Shown: positions 15,354 through 23,880 of the stretch, one piece after another | Numbering within the stretch: the first letter of the stretch is position 1 | Layout: each line of letters begins with the position of its first letter | NCBI GenBank assembly: GCA_903893335.1 | Contig: CAITLX010000523.1 | Coordinates: 1 to 23,880, forward strand | Direction of reading: 5' to 3' | DNA from: an uncultured delta proteobacterium | Lineage (GTDB): Bacteria > Myxococcota_A > Polyangia > Polyangiales > Polyangiaceae | DNA length: 23,880 nt | Translations under genes and position numbers: made by a program | The notes under the pieces: generated by a model | Databases searched by the model: none | Seen by the model: the letters and a program-made list of their open reading frames with translations, nothing else | What the model was told of the DNA's origin: nothing

Positions 15354-16339
15354 CGCGCCAGCGCGTGCTCTGCTCGGCCGCGCTTCCGGGTGGCGCCCTC
15401 GAGCGCCTGGCCGCGGCGCACGACGTGACGGTGGGCGAGCCGCCGACGGGGCTCGGCCGCGACGCGATCGCGGCGCGCATCGCGCCGTTCGACGCACTGC
15501 TCACGCTGCTGTCCGATCGCGTCGACGCCGAGTTGCTCGCGCGCGCCCCGCGGCTGCGCGTCATCGCGAACTACGCGGTGGGCACCGACAACCTCGACCT
15601 CGAGGCGTGCGCGGCGCGCGGCGTCACCGTGACCAACACGCCGGGCGTGCTCACCGACGCGACGGCCGACCTCGCCCTCGCGCTCATGCTCGACGCGTGC
15701 CGCCGCGTGAGCGAGTCCGACCGGCTCGCCCGGGCGGGCGCGTGGCGCGGCTGGGCGCCGGGCGAGATGCTCGGCGTGCGCGCGACCGGCGCGACGCTCG
15801 GGCTGGTGGGCTTCGGGCGCATCGGGCAGGCCGTCGCGCGGCGCGCGCGGGGGTTCGACATGCGCATCGTGTACTGCCAGCGAAGGCGCGCCGACCCGGC
15901 CGTCGAGCGAGCGCACGAGGCGACCTTCGCGCCGCTCGACGAGCTGCTCGCCGCGAGCGACATCGTGTCGCTGCACTGCCCCCTCACGCCCGAGACGCGC
16001 GGGCTGCTCTCGCGCGAGCGCCTCGCGCGCATGAAGCGCGGCAGCGTCCTGGTGAACACCGCGCGCGGCGCGTGCGTCGACGCCCGGGCGCTGGCCGAGG
16101 CCGTCCGCTCGGGGCACCTCGCGGGCGCCGGCCTCGACGTCTACACGGCCGAGCCGGCGATCGAGCCCGAGCTGCGCGCCGAGCCGCGGATCGTGCTCTC
16201 CACGCACATCGGGAGCGCCGACGGGCCCACGCGGGCGAAGATGGCCGACATGTGCGTCGACGCCTTGCTCGCGGCGCTCGGCGGAGGCGACGTCCCGCAC
16301 CGCGTCGGGCCCCTTCCCTCCCCCTCCCCACCGGGGTAG
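15350..16339 (+). CDS. D-2-hydroxyacid dehydrogenase, glyoxylate/hydroxypyruvate reductase type
   Basis: A 329-aa protein. The GTG start at 15350 overlaps the patatin TGA (GTGA). The nucleotide-binding motif GFGRIG is at 154-159. Catalytic residues are Arg239 (NTARG), Glu268 (TAEP) and His286 (STHIGS). The segment LTDATADLALALML (101-114) is typical of the glyoxylate reductase branch rather than of phosphoglycerate dehydrogenase, and there is no ACT domain. After the second beta strand the residues are YCQRRR with no Asp, which suggests NADPH over NADH. The likely reaction is reduction of glyoxylate or hydroxypyruvate to glycolate or D-glycerate in the cytoplasm. The Pro/Ser-rich last ten residues look unstructured. 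Confidence 0.9.
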   Translation: MTRQRVLCSAALPGGALERLAAAHDVTVGEPPTGLGRDAIAARIAPFDALLTLLSDRVDAELLARAPRLRVIANYAVGTDNLDLEACAARGVTVTNTPGVLTDATADLALALMLDACRRVSESDRLARAGAWRGWAPGEMLGVRATGATLGLVGFGRIGQAVARRARGFDMRIVYCQRRRADPAVERAHEATFAPLDELLAASDIVSLHCPLTPETRGLLSRERLARMKRGSVLVNTARGACVDARALAEAVRSGHLAGAGLDVYTAEPAIEPELRAEPRIVLSTHIGSADGPTRAKMADMCVDALLAALGGGDVPHRVGPLPSPSPPG

Positions 16340-16417
16340 ACGGACGGGTCAGCCGCGGCGCTCCGCGCTCCCCTGCAAGAGCCCGGCGCGCCCCCACGCG
16401 CGCCCCCCCGAGTCACG

Positions 16418-19093
16418 ATGTCCGAAGAGACCCCGAACGTCACCCTGAAGCCGATCAGCCTGCAGGACGAGATGCGCTCGTCCTACCTCGATTACGCCAT
16501 GAGCGTCATCGTGGGGCGCGCGATCCCCGACGCGCGCGACGGCCTGAAGCCGGTGCACCGGCGCATCCTCTTCTCGATGCACGAGCAGAAGATCAACGCG
16601 AGCGGGCCTTACAAGAAGTGCGCGCGCGTCGTCGGCGACGTCATCGCGAAGTACCACCCGCACGGCGACGCGGCCGTCTACGACGCCCTCGTGCGCATGG
16701 CGCAGGACTTCTCGCTGCGGCACATGCTCGTCGACGGCCAGGGAAACTTCGGCTCCGTCGACGGCGACCCGCCGGCCGCCTACCGCTACACCGAGTCGCG
16801 CCTCGCGCGCATCGCTGGCGATCTGCTCGCGGACCTCGAGAAGGACACCGTCGACTTCGCCCCCAACTTCGACGAGAGCGAGCACGAGCCGGTCGTCTTG
16901 CCGGCGCGCTTTCCGCTGCTGCTCGTCAACGGCTCGAGCGGCATCGCCGTGGGCATGGCCACGAACATCCCGCCGCACAACCTCGCGGAGATCGTCGACG
17001 CGACCATCGCGCTGGTGCGAAACCCCGACCTCTCGGTCGACGAGCTGCTGCGCCTCGTGCCGGGGCCCGACTTCCCGACGGGCGGCATCATCTACGGCCG
17101 CGCCGGCATCGAGCAGGCCTACCGCACCGGACGCGGCAGCATCGTCGTGCGCGCGCGCTGCGAGATCGAGAAGTCGCAGGGGCGCGGCGACCGCGAGCAG
17201 ATCGTCGTCACCGAGATCCCGTACCAGGTCAACAAGGCGCGCCTGCACGCCAAGATCGCGGAGCTGGTGCGCGACAAGCGCATCGACGGCATCTCCGAGG
17301 TCCGCGACGAGAGCGACCGCGACGGCATGCGGCTCGTCATCGAGCTCAAGAAGGACGTCTTCCCGCAGTTCGTACAGAACCACCTGTACCGCCTGACGGA
17401 CATGCAGACGACGTTCGGCGTCATCAACCTCTCGATCGTCGAGGGGCGCCCCGAGGTGCTCGATCTCCGCCGCACCATCCTCGTGTTCATCGAGCACCGG
17501 CGCGAGGTCGTCACGCGCCGCACGCGCTTCGAGCTTCGCGAGGCCGAGGCCGCGCGCGAGATCATCCTCGGCCTCGGAATGGCCACGACCGAGACCGACC
17601 TCGTCATCGCCACCATCCGCGCCGCCTCCGACCCCGAGACGGCGCGCGCCGACCTCATGCGGCTCCCGCTCGCCGGGCTCGAGGCCTTCGTCCGCAGGGC
17701 GGGCCGCCCCGAGGGCGAGATCGCCGACGCGCTGGCGCGCACGCCCTACACGCTCTCCGAGCGTCAGGCCAAGGCCATCCTCGAGATGCGCCTGTCGCGC
17801 CTCACCGGGCTCGAGCAGGACAAGCTCGCGCGCGAGTACGGCGAGCTGTGCGATCGCATCGCGCACCTCTCGGCCATCCTCGGCGACGAGAAGCTGCTCT
17901 GGGACGTCGTCGTGCGCGAGCTCGAGGAGAGCCGCGCGAAGTACGCCGAGCCGCGCCGCACCGAGATCGTCGCCGACGAGGCCGAGATCAGCATGGAGGA
18001 CCTCGTCCAGGAAGAGGACATGGTCGTCACGATCTCGCACGCCGGCTACATCAAGCGCACGGCCGCGACGATCTACCGCTCGCAGCGGCGCGGCGGGCGC
18101 GGCAAGGTCGGCATGGAGGCCCGCGAGGAGGACTTCGTCAACCAGCTCTTCGTCGCCTCGACGCACGCGTACGTCTTCTTCTTCAGCGACCGCGGCAAGG
18201 TCTACGTCAAGAAGGTCTACGAGATCCCGCAGGCGGCCCGCAACGCCAAGGGTCGCGCCATCGTCAACTTCGTCGGCATGGAGCCCGGCGAGAAGGTCGC
18301 CGCCATCACGCCCATCAGCGAGATGAAGGAGGGCACCTACATCGTGACGCTCACGCGCGACGGCCTCATCAAGAAGACCGACGTCACCGAGTACGAGAAC
18401 TTCCGCGAGAAGGGCATCATCGGCGTCCGCATCGAGGAGGGCGACCGCCTGCTCGGCGCCGCGGTCACCGACGGCGAGCGGCAGATCATCATCGCGACGC
18501 GCTCGGGCATGTCCATCCGCTTCGACGAGAAGCAGGTCCGGCCGATGGGGCGCGCCACGATGGGCGTCAAGGCGATCGACCTCGACGAGGGCGACCACGT
18601 CGTCGGCCTCGGCGTCGTCTGCTCGCCCGACGAGCAGGTGCTCGCGGTGTGCGAGAATGGCTACGGCAAGCGCACCCAGCTCGACGAGTTCCGCGAGCAG
18701 AACCGCGGCGGCAAGGGCGTCATCCTCATCGACGCGAGCGACCGCAACGGGCCGGTCGTCGGCGTCGCGCTCGTCACGAAGGACCACGAGGTCATGCTCG
18801 TGACCGACCGCGGCCAGACGCTGCGCACCAAGGTCAGCGAGATCCGCGAGACCGGGCGCAACGCGCAGGGCGTGCGGGTCATGAGCGTCGAGGAGGGCGA
18901 GCGCGTCGTCGCCATCGAGGCCCTCGCCGAGTCGAGCGACGAGCCCGACCCCGAGGCGGCGCCCGACGAGCCCCCCGCGTCGACAGGTGACGCGCCGGCA
19001 GGCGAAGCATCGACAGGTGACGCGCCGGCAGGCGAAGCATCGACAGGTGACGCGTCGGCAGGCGAAGCGCCTGCGGGCGAAACGCCGGCATGA
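16418..19093 (+). CDS. gyrA: DNA gyrase subunit A
   Basis: An 891-aa protein of expected length. With GyrB it introduces negative supercoils using ATP. The start MSEETPNVTLKPISLQDEM is followed by the canonical MRSSYLDYAMSVIVGRAIPD region. The catalytic tyrosine is Tyr124 (AYRYTES). The quinolone-determining region reads KYHPHGDAAVYDA (78-90): Ala85 stands at the E. coli Ser83 position and Asp89 at Asp87. The C-terminal beta-pinwheel contains a GyrA box, QRRGGRG, with Arg for the usual Lys; the box distinguishes it from ParC. The last 37 or so residues are a low-complexity STGDAPAGEA repeat tail. A 78-bp GC-rich gap precedes it, and nth overlaps its stop by 4 nt. Confidence 0.97.
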   Translation: MSEETPNVTLKPISLQDEMRSSYLDYAMSVIVGRAIPDARDGLKPVHRRILFSMHEQKINASGPYKKCARVVGDVIAKYHPHGDAAVYDALVRMAQDFSLRHMLVDGQGNFGSVDGDPPAAYRYTESRLARIAGDLLADLEKDTVDFAPNFDESEHEPVVLPARFPLLLVNGSSGIAVGMATNIPPHNLAEIVDATIALVRNPDLSVDELLRLVPGPDFPTGGIIYGRAGIEQAYRTGRGSIVVRARCEIEKSQGRGDREQIVVTEIPYQVNKARLHAKIAELVRDKRIDGISEVRDESDRDGMRLVIELKKDVFPQFVQNHLYRLTDMQTTFGVINLSIVEGRPEVLDLRRTILVFIEHRREVVTRRTRFELREAEAAREIILGLGMATTETDLVIATIRAASDPETARADLMRLPLAGLEAFVRRAGRPEGEIADALARTPYTLSERQAKAILEMRLSRLTGLEQDKLAREYGELCDRIAHLSAILGDEKLLWDVVVRELEESRAKYAEPRRTEIVADEAEISMEDLVQEEDMVVTISHAGYIKRTAATIYRSQRRGGRGKVGMEAREEDFVNQLFVASTHAYVFFFSDRGKVYVKKVYEIPQAARNAKGRAIVNFVGMEPGEKVAAITPISEMKEGTYIVTLTRDGLIKKTDVTEYENFREKGIIGVRIEEGDRLLGAAVTDGERQIIIATRSGMSIRFDEKQVRPMGRATMGVKAIDLDEGDHVVGLGVVCSPDEQVLAVCENGYGKRTQLDEFREQNRGGKGVILIDASDRNGPVVGVALVTKDHEVMLVTDRGQTLRTKVSEIRETGRNAQGVRVMSVEEGERVVAIEALAESSDEPDPEAAPDEPPASTGDAPAGEASTGDAPAGEASTGDASAGEAPAGETPA
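18981..19091 (+). repeat. 30-bp tandem repeat in the gyrA 3' end
   Basis: Three consecutive 30-bp units start with CGACAGGTGACGCGCCGGCA at 18981, 19011 and 19041. The first two are identical and the third differs at only a few bases. A degenerate partial unit runs to the stop. They encode STGDAPAGEA-type decapeptides. Being a multiple of three, changes in copy number keep the frame. Confidence 0.95.
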
Positions 19094-19845
19094 CGGAGCG
19101 GGCGCGCCCCGCGCCGCGGGGCCCCTCGAAGGCGGCCACCGCGGCCCGCTCCCTGTTCGCCCGACTGAAGGCCGCGCACCCCGACGCGCGCTGCGAGCTC
19201 GAGCACGCGAGCCCGTTTCAGCTGCTCGTCGCCACGGTGCTGAGCGCGCAGACGACCGACGTGCAGGTCAACAAGGTGACGCCCGATCTCTTCGCGCGCT
19301 GGCCCGACGCGCCCGCGCTGGCCGCGGCCGAGGGCGCCGAGGTCGAGGCAGCGATCAGCCGCATCGGCATGTTCCGCCAGAAGGCGAAGAACGTCGTCGC
19401 CCTCTCGCGCAAGCTGGTCGCCGAGCACGGCGCCGAGGTGCCGCGCACGATGGACGCGCTCGTCGAGCTGCCGGGCGTCGGGCGCAAGACGGCCAACGTG
19501 GTGCTCGGCGTCGCGTTCGGCGCCCCCGAGGGCGTCGTCGTCGACACCCACGTGCAGCGCCTCGCGCAGCGCCTCGGGCTCACGCGCGCCGCCGAGCCGG
19601 TCGCCATCGAGCGCGACCTCGTCGCGCTGTTCCCGCGCTCGAGCTGGGACGCCCTCGGCCACGTGCTCATCTTCCACGGGCGTCGGGTCTGCTTCGCGCG
19701 CAAGCCCGCGTGCTCCACCTGCCCCGTCGCCGACGCGTGCCCGAGCGCCTTTCGCGCCGAGCAGATCGGGCGAAAGCCGAAGCGCGCGCGCGCGGCAGCT
19801 CAGCCGGCGCGGAAGCGCGCGACGAGGGCCTCGCAGGCCGAATAG
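19090..19845 (+). CDS. nth: Endonuclease III (DNA glycosylase/AP lyase)
   Basis: A 251-aa base-excision-repair enzyme that removes oxidised pyrimidines and cleaves the abasic site. The ATG at 19090 overlaps the gyrA stop (ATGA). The helix-hairpin-helix is LPGVGRKTANVV (127-138) with catalytic Lys133; Asp152 is in VDTHV. The [4Fe-4S] loop has the exact spacing C201-x6-C208-x2-C211-x5-C217. The basic Arg/Ala-rich C-terminal extension (after about 225) is longer than in E. coli Nth and runs antisense into the end of meaB, overlapping it by 46 bp. Confidence 0.97.
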   Translation: MTERARPAPRGPSKAATAARSLFARLKAAHPDARCELEHASPFQLLVATVLSAQTTDVQVNKVTPDLFARWPDAPALAAAEGAEVEAAISRIGMFRQKAKNVVALSRKLVAEHGAEVPRTMDALVELPGVGRKTANVVLGVAFGAPEGVVVDTHVQRLAQRLGLTRAAEPVAIERDLVALFPRSSWDALGHVLIFHGRRVCFARKPACSTCPVADACPSAFRAEQIGRKPKRARAAAQPARKRATRASQAE

Positions 19846-20816
19846 GGGTCGATCGCGCGCTCGGACACGGCGCGCGCGGCCTCGTCGATGGCCGAGCCGA
19901 GCCTCGCGACGGCCTCCTCGACCAGCGCGTCGCGCAGCGTGGCGCGCAGCTCCTCGTGCGCCCGCTCGGCGCGGCGCGCGCGACCGGCCTCGGTGCCCTC
20001 GAGCCACGCGCGGTGGCGCTCGAGGTGTGCGAGCAGCTCGGCCGTGCCCTCGTCCTTGGTGGCGACGCAGCGCTGGATCGGCGGGACCCACACGCCCTTG
20101 GCGTGGCGCACGCTCGCCCCCGCGACGTCGAGCGCGCCGGCTGCGTGGCTGCGCGAGTGCGCGCCTGCGCTCACCGTCTCGCCGCCGAGCGCGATCATCA
20201 CCTCGAGATCGCGCACGGTGGCGTCGGCGCCCTCGCGGTCGGCCTTGTTCACCGCGAACACGTCGGCGCACTCGAGGATGCCCGCCTTGCTCGCCTGCAC
20301 GTCGTCGCCCATGCCCGGGGCCATGACGACCAGCGTCGAGTGCGCCGCGCGCGTGACCTCGAGCTCGTCCTGCCCGACGCCGACCGTCTCGATGAGCACG
20401 ACGTCGGCGCCCCACGCGTCGAACACGCGCACCACGTCGCGCGCCGAGCGCGAGAGGCCGCCGAGCGCGCCGCGCGTCGCGAGCGAGCGGATGAACACGT
20501 CGGGGTCGGCGAAATGGCGCTGCATCCGGATGCGGTCGCCGAGGATCGCCCCGCCCGAGTAGGGGCTCGTCGGGTCGATGGCGACGACGGCGACGCGACG
20601 CCCCTGCTTGCGCAGGTGCGCGACCAGGCGGTCGGTGAGCGTGCTCTTGCCGGCGCCCGGGTTGCCCGTGACGCCGACGATCCACGCGCGACCGGTGTGC
20701 GGGAAGAGCCCCTTCAGCAGCTCGCGGTGGCCAGGCACCGCGTCGTCGACGAGGCGACACGCGCGCGCCGTCGCGCGCAGCTCGCGGGCCAGCACCCCGG
20801 CGACGAGCGGGTGCAT
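19800..20816 (-). CDS. meaB: MeaB/ArgK family GTPase (methylmalonyl-CoA mutase chaperone)
   Basis: A 338-aa P-loop GTPase of the G3E/MeaB family. Family members bind adenosylcobalamin-dependent acyl-CoA mutases, gate cofactor loading and protect against inactivation. Walker A is GNPGAGKST (51-59); the family segment DPTSPYSGGAILGDRIRM spans 81-98; switch/Walker B is ETVGVGQ (143-149); the base-recognition motif is NKAD (190-193). ATG 20816 follows GAGGG, which overlaps the stop region of the flavoprotein gene 7 nt upstream, so the two are probably co-transcribed. No mutase gene is in the window. Its last 46 bp overlap nth on the opposite strand. Confidence 0.95.
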   Translation of the reverse strand: MHPLVAGVLARELRATARACRLVDDAVPGHRELLKGLFPHTGRAWIVGVTGNPGAGKSTLTDRLVAHLRKQGRRVAVVAIDPTSPYSGGAILGDRIRMQRHFADPDVFIRSLATRGALGGLSRSARDVVRVFDAWGADVVLIETVGVGQDELEVTRAAHSTLVVMAPGMGDDVQASKAGILECADVFAVNKADREGADATVRDLEVMIALGGETVSAGAHSRSHAAGALDVAGASVRHAKGVWVPPIQRCVATKDEGTAELLAHLERHRAWLEGTEAGRARRAERAHEELRATLRDALVEEAVARLGSAIDEAARAVSERAIDPYSACEALVARFRAG

Positions 20817-20823
20817 CGCGCCC

Positions 20824-23800
20824 TCAGACGCGCCCGGAGGCGGGCGCCTTGGCCAGCAGGCGCTCGAACCAGGCCGCGCCGAGCTTCTCCTCCGCGCTGT
20901 TGGCGCGCAGGCGCGCCGCGAGGTGCTGGAAGTCCACGTGGTCGAGCTCCTGGTCCTGGTTCATGCAGGTGAAGACGATCGTCTCCTTGCCCGTGCGCGG
21001 GTCGACGTGCCGCTGCAGGCACTGCGCGCAGACCTCCTTCATCATGCACTGCATGGGGGAGTTGATGCTGCCGATGCCCACGTGCCGGGGGTCGAGCATC
21101 GGCGCGAGCACGCCGTGGCGCGCGTCGCGCACGGCCGCCATCATGCGGTCCGAGCCGATGGCGATGATGCGCCGCACGTCGGCGAGGGCGATCGGCGCGC
21201 CGCCGAGCTCGCCGCGCCCGTAGGCCGCCATCGCCTGCACGATGTTGCCGCGGAAGTGGCGATCGAGCGGACGGCGGGGCTCGACCTCGGCGCCCGCGTC
21301 GGTGCACCACACGACGACGTCGGTGCCGGCCTCGACCTCGTCGCGCTTGAAGACGTCGGCGCCGTTCTTGTACGCGGCGAAGTAGAGCACCCGCGCGCCG
21401 GAGGCCTTGAACGCGCGCGCGATCGAGAACAGCACGGCGTTGCCGAGCCCGCCGCCGCAGAGCAGGACCGTCTCGCCCCCCTCGGGGACCTCGGTCGGGG
21501 CGCCCGTCGGCCCCATGACCACGACGCGCTCGCCCGGCGTGAGCGTGGCGACCAGGCGCGAGCTCGAGCCCATCTCCAGGACGATGAGCGAGAGCAGCCC
21601 GCGCTCCTTGTCGACCCAGGCGCCCGTCAGGGCGACGCCCTCCATCGCGAGGCGCGTGCCGTCGACGACGCGGGCGAACTGCTCGTAGTTCTGGAGCCGG
21701 TAGAACTGCCCGGGCTCGAATTTGCGCGCCGCGGCGGGCGCGTGCACGACGAGCTCGACGATCTGCGGCGTGAGGCGCTCGACGTGGTGCACGCGGGCGA
21801 TGAGGTCGTCGTCGAGCCGGTTGAACAGCGGCTCGGGGCTCGCGCCGCGCCCCTCGGCGGGGCCGCCGGCGTGCAGCACGACCGGCGCGACGAGGCGCAC
21901 GCCGTCGCGCGCGCTCGCCATCGCCTTCACGACGCTGCCCGCGTAGTGCGGGTGGTTGTCGCCGTAGTAGCTGACGGTGTGCACGCCGTCGCAGTAGCTC
22001 GTGAAGAAGGCAGCCTTCGGGTCATCGACCTTCTCGACCGAGACCTTGCCCCCCTCGCCGAGCACCGCGCGGTGCGCCTGGAAGAACTGTCCGCGGCGAT
22101 CGAGCGCGAGCGCGCCCGGTCGCTCCTTGGCGTACATCGTGTTGGGGCTCGTGCCCGCCGCGACGCACACGGTGCGCGCGGGCAGCTCGAGCATCTCCCC
22201 CGAGCCGCGCCACTTGCCGGCCGCGTCGAGCCTCTGGCGCTCGAAGCGCATCGCGCGCACGGCGCCGCCCTCGTCGAGCAGCGCCTCGACCGGCGCCATG
22301 TTCTCGACGTAGCGCACGCCCTCCTCGAGGCTCTTGATGACCTCCTCGTGGTTGAGGCGGTAGGCCGGCGAGTCGACGACCGATTTGCGGTAGACGAGGT
22401 GCACGCCGCCCCACGCGTCGAGCAGCGGCTGCAGCTTCGGCTCGCGCCCCTCGCGCGCGGCGCTCGCGCGCTCGGCGTCGATGGCGTCGGCGTGCGCGAG
22501 CTGCTCGACGAGGAAGCCGCGCTCCTCGGCGTCGAAGCGCGCGAGCACGGCGGCCTCGCCCTGCTCGGCGAAGAGCGTGCGCAGGCGGTCGGCCGTCTTC
22601 TCGACCTGCACGACGTAGTAGGCGAGCAACTCGGTCGCGGTGTCGATCGCGGTCAGGCCGCCGCCGATGACGACGGCCGGCAGTCGCACCTGCAGGTTGG
22701 CGAGCGAGCTGGGCTTCGCCGCGCCGGTGAGCTGCAGGCCCATCAGGAAGTCGCTCGCCTTGCGGATGCCGCGCGCGAGGTTGTTCTTCATCTCGACGAT
22801 GGTCGGCCGCCCCGCGCCCGCCGCGATGGCGACGTGATCGAAGCCCATCTGCCAGGCGTCCTCGAGCGTGACGGTGCCGCCGAAGCGGACGCCGCCGTAG
22901 ACGCGCATGAGCCGCTGGCGCGCGAGCGTGACGTAGAGGACGGTGAGGAAGTTCTTGTCCCAGCGGACGGTGATGCCGTACTCGCTGACGCCGCCGAAGC
23001 CGAGCAGGATGCGCTCGCCGAGCGCGACCTCGAGGTCGCCGAAGCGCTCGATGGGGCGCGGCGGCTCGACCGCCGAGCCGGTGAGCTCGACCGGCAGCGG
23101 CTCGATCTTCAGGCCGTCGATGGCGGCGACCGCGAAGCCCTCGCGCGTCAGGTGGTGCGCGAGCGTGTAGCCCGCCGGCCCGAGGCCGACGACGAGCACG
23201 TTCTTGCCGTTGTAGGGCAGCGCGTGCGGGCGCCGCACGTCGAGCGGGTTCCACCGCGTGAGGAAGCCGTAGATCTCGAAGCCCCAGCGCATGCGCAGCA
23301 CGTCGACGAGCACCGCCGTCTCGACCTGCGGGATGTCGACGGGCTCCTGCTTCTGGAAGACGCACGCCTTCATGCAGTCGTTGCAGATGCGGTGCCCGGT
23401 GCCGGGGCACATCGGGTTGTCGAGCGCGATGAGCGCGAGCGCCGCGAGGCTGTCGCCCACCGCGCGCATCTCGTGCATCTCGCCGATCTTCTCGTCGAGC
23501 GGGCAGCCGGCCAGCGGGACGCCGAGCGGGTTGTGCTTGATCGCGGCCGTCTTCGCGTCGACGAGGCCCTTGGCGCACGAGTCCTTGTCGCGGTCGTGGC
23601 AGAGCAGGCAGTAGTCGACCTCGGCCGCGGCCTCGCGCGGCGTGCAGCGCGGGTCGGAGAGCTCGAAGCCGTGGCGCTCGCGGCGGTGCCCCTCGGGCCC
23701 GACGAACAGCTCGGGGAGCGCGGGGTCGGGGCGGCGAAGCTGCACGAGCGCGCCGTGGTCGACGGCCTCGGGGGCGTGGAGCGACGACCAGTCGCGGGCG

Positions 23801-23880
23801 CCGTCGCGCGGATCGGCGCGGCGCGCGAGCAGCCACGCCTCGAGCGCGTCGAGCGCGAGCGCGACCACGGCGTGGTCCTC
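20824..23880 (-). CDS. Fused Nfn/Sud-like flavoprotein oxidoreductase (GltD-like plus PyrK-like), 5' end beyond window
   Basis: At least 1018 codons; the frame is open to the window edge, so the true start is probably upstream. Residues below count from GTG 23868. An N-terminal Cys region (C87, C90, C98, C122, C154, C162, C165, C169) could hold two iron-sulfur clusters, as in GltD-type proteins. FAD-binding VGLGPAG (227-233) and NAD(P)-binding IGGGLTAIDTATE (401-413) follow. From about 680 a ferredoxin-reductase-like module has FEPGQFYRLQN and LLCGGGLGNAVLF. It ends with C941-x5-C947-x2-C950-x17-C968, like the [2Fe-2S] site of PyrK/NfnA. The order is NfnB-like then NfnA-like in one chain. Electron transfer between NAD(P)H and ferredoxin or another carrier is likely; bifurcation is only an inference. 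Confidence 0.85.
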   Translation of the reverse strand, partial: EDHAVVALALDALEAWLLARRADPRDGARDWSSLHAPEAVDHGALVQLRRPDPALPELFVGPEGHRRERHGFELSDPRCTPREAAAEVDYCLLCHDRDKDSCAKGLVDAKTAAIKHNPLGVPLAGCPLDEKIGEMHEMRAVGDSLAALALIALDNPMCPGTGHRICNDCMKACVFQKQEPVDIPQVETAVLVDVLRMRWGFEIYGFLTRWNPLDVRRPHALPYNGKNVLVVGLGPAGYTLAHHLTREGFAVAAIDGLKIEPLPVELTGSAVEPPRPIERFGDLEVALGERILLGFGGVSEYGITVRWDKNFLTVLYVTLARQRLMRVYGGVRFGGTVTLEDAWQMGFDHVAIAAGAGRPTIVEMKNNLARGIRKASDFLMGLQLTGAAKPSSLANLQVRLPAVVIGGGLTAIDTATELLAYYVVQVEKTADRLRTLFAEQGEAAVLARFDAEERGFLVEQLAHADAIDAERASAAREGREPKLQPLLDAWGGVHLVYRKSVVDSPAYRLNHEEVIKSLEEGVRYVENMAPVEALLDEGGAVRAMRFERQRLDAAGKWRGSGEMLELPARTVCVAAGTSPNTMYAKERPGALALDRRGQFFQAHRAVLGEGGKVSVEKVDDPKAAFFTSYCDGVHTVSYYGDNHPHYAGSVVKAMASARDGVRLVAPVVLHAGGPAEGRGASPEPLFNRLDDDLIARVHHVERLTPQIVELVVHAPAAARKFEPGQFYRLQNYEQFARVVDGTRLAMEGVALTGAWVDKERGLLSLIVLEMGSSSRLVATLTPGERVVVMGPTGAPTEVPEGGETVLLCGGGLGNAVLFSIARAFKASGARVLYFAAYKNGADVFKRDEVEAGTDVVVWCTDAGAEVEPRRPLDRHFRGNIVQAMAAYGRGELGGAPIALADVRRIIAIGSDRMMAAVRDARHGVLAPMLDPRHVGIGSINSPMQCMMKEVCAQCLQRHVDPRTGKETIVFTCMNQDQELDHVDFQHLAARLRANSAEEKLGAAWFERLLAKAPASGRV

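Overview
The window is GC-rich (about 70 percent by eye), with dense genes and frequent 4-nt start/stop overlaps. Two features point to the phylum Myxococcota: a protein ending in a MYXO-CTERM-type tail (Cys-x-Cys, short hydrophobic stretch, Arg cluster), and giant extracellular proteins built from Cys/Asp/Asn-rich CNGVDDDCNG-type repeats. I cannot name a species.

Left half, minus strand (about 13946 to 33), in transcription order: a 140-aa unknown protein; a metallo-beta-lactamase-fold hydrolase; a 116-bp gap; an 1844-aa exported von Willebrand factor A (VWA) protein with 18 Asp-rich repeats and a MYXO-CTERM tail; a 1341-aa predicted lipoprotein with about 16 of the same repeats and a C-terminal FGE/SUMF1-like domain; a crotonase-family protein; and a membrane-anchored kinase-like protein. 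The last four are joined by 4-nt overlaps (7004/7001 and 2982/2979) and a 39-bp gap, so they probably form one transcript. The kinase-like gene is split by an apparent 1-bp frameshift in a 5-G run at 1191-1195. Its kinase domain lacks the catalytic Lys, the HRD Asp and DFG, so it looks like a pseudokinase.

Middle, plus strand (14073 to 19845): a patatin-like phospholipase; a glyoxylate/hydroxypyruvate reductase-type dehydrogenase overlapping it by 4 nt; gyrA (with Ala at the quinolone-associated Ser83 position and a 30-bp tandem repeat in its 3' end); and nth (endonuclease III), which overlaps gyrA by 4 nt.

Right end, minus strand: a large flavoprotein resembling a single-chain fusion of the two Nfn/Sud subunits, truncated by the window edge, followed 7 nt later by meaB, the GTPase that protects adenosylcobalamin-dependent acyl-CoA mutases. 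meaB and nth converge and overlap by 46 bp.

The gyrA/nth section and meaB are ordinary housekeeping genes. The accessory interest lies in the 33-12535 cluster, where two repeat-rich surface proteins are co-transcribed with a non-canonical crotonase and a membrane pseudokinase. No rRNA, tRNA, CRISPR array, insertion sequence or integrase was seen. No gap between genes exceeds about 130 bp.
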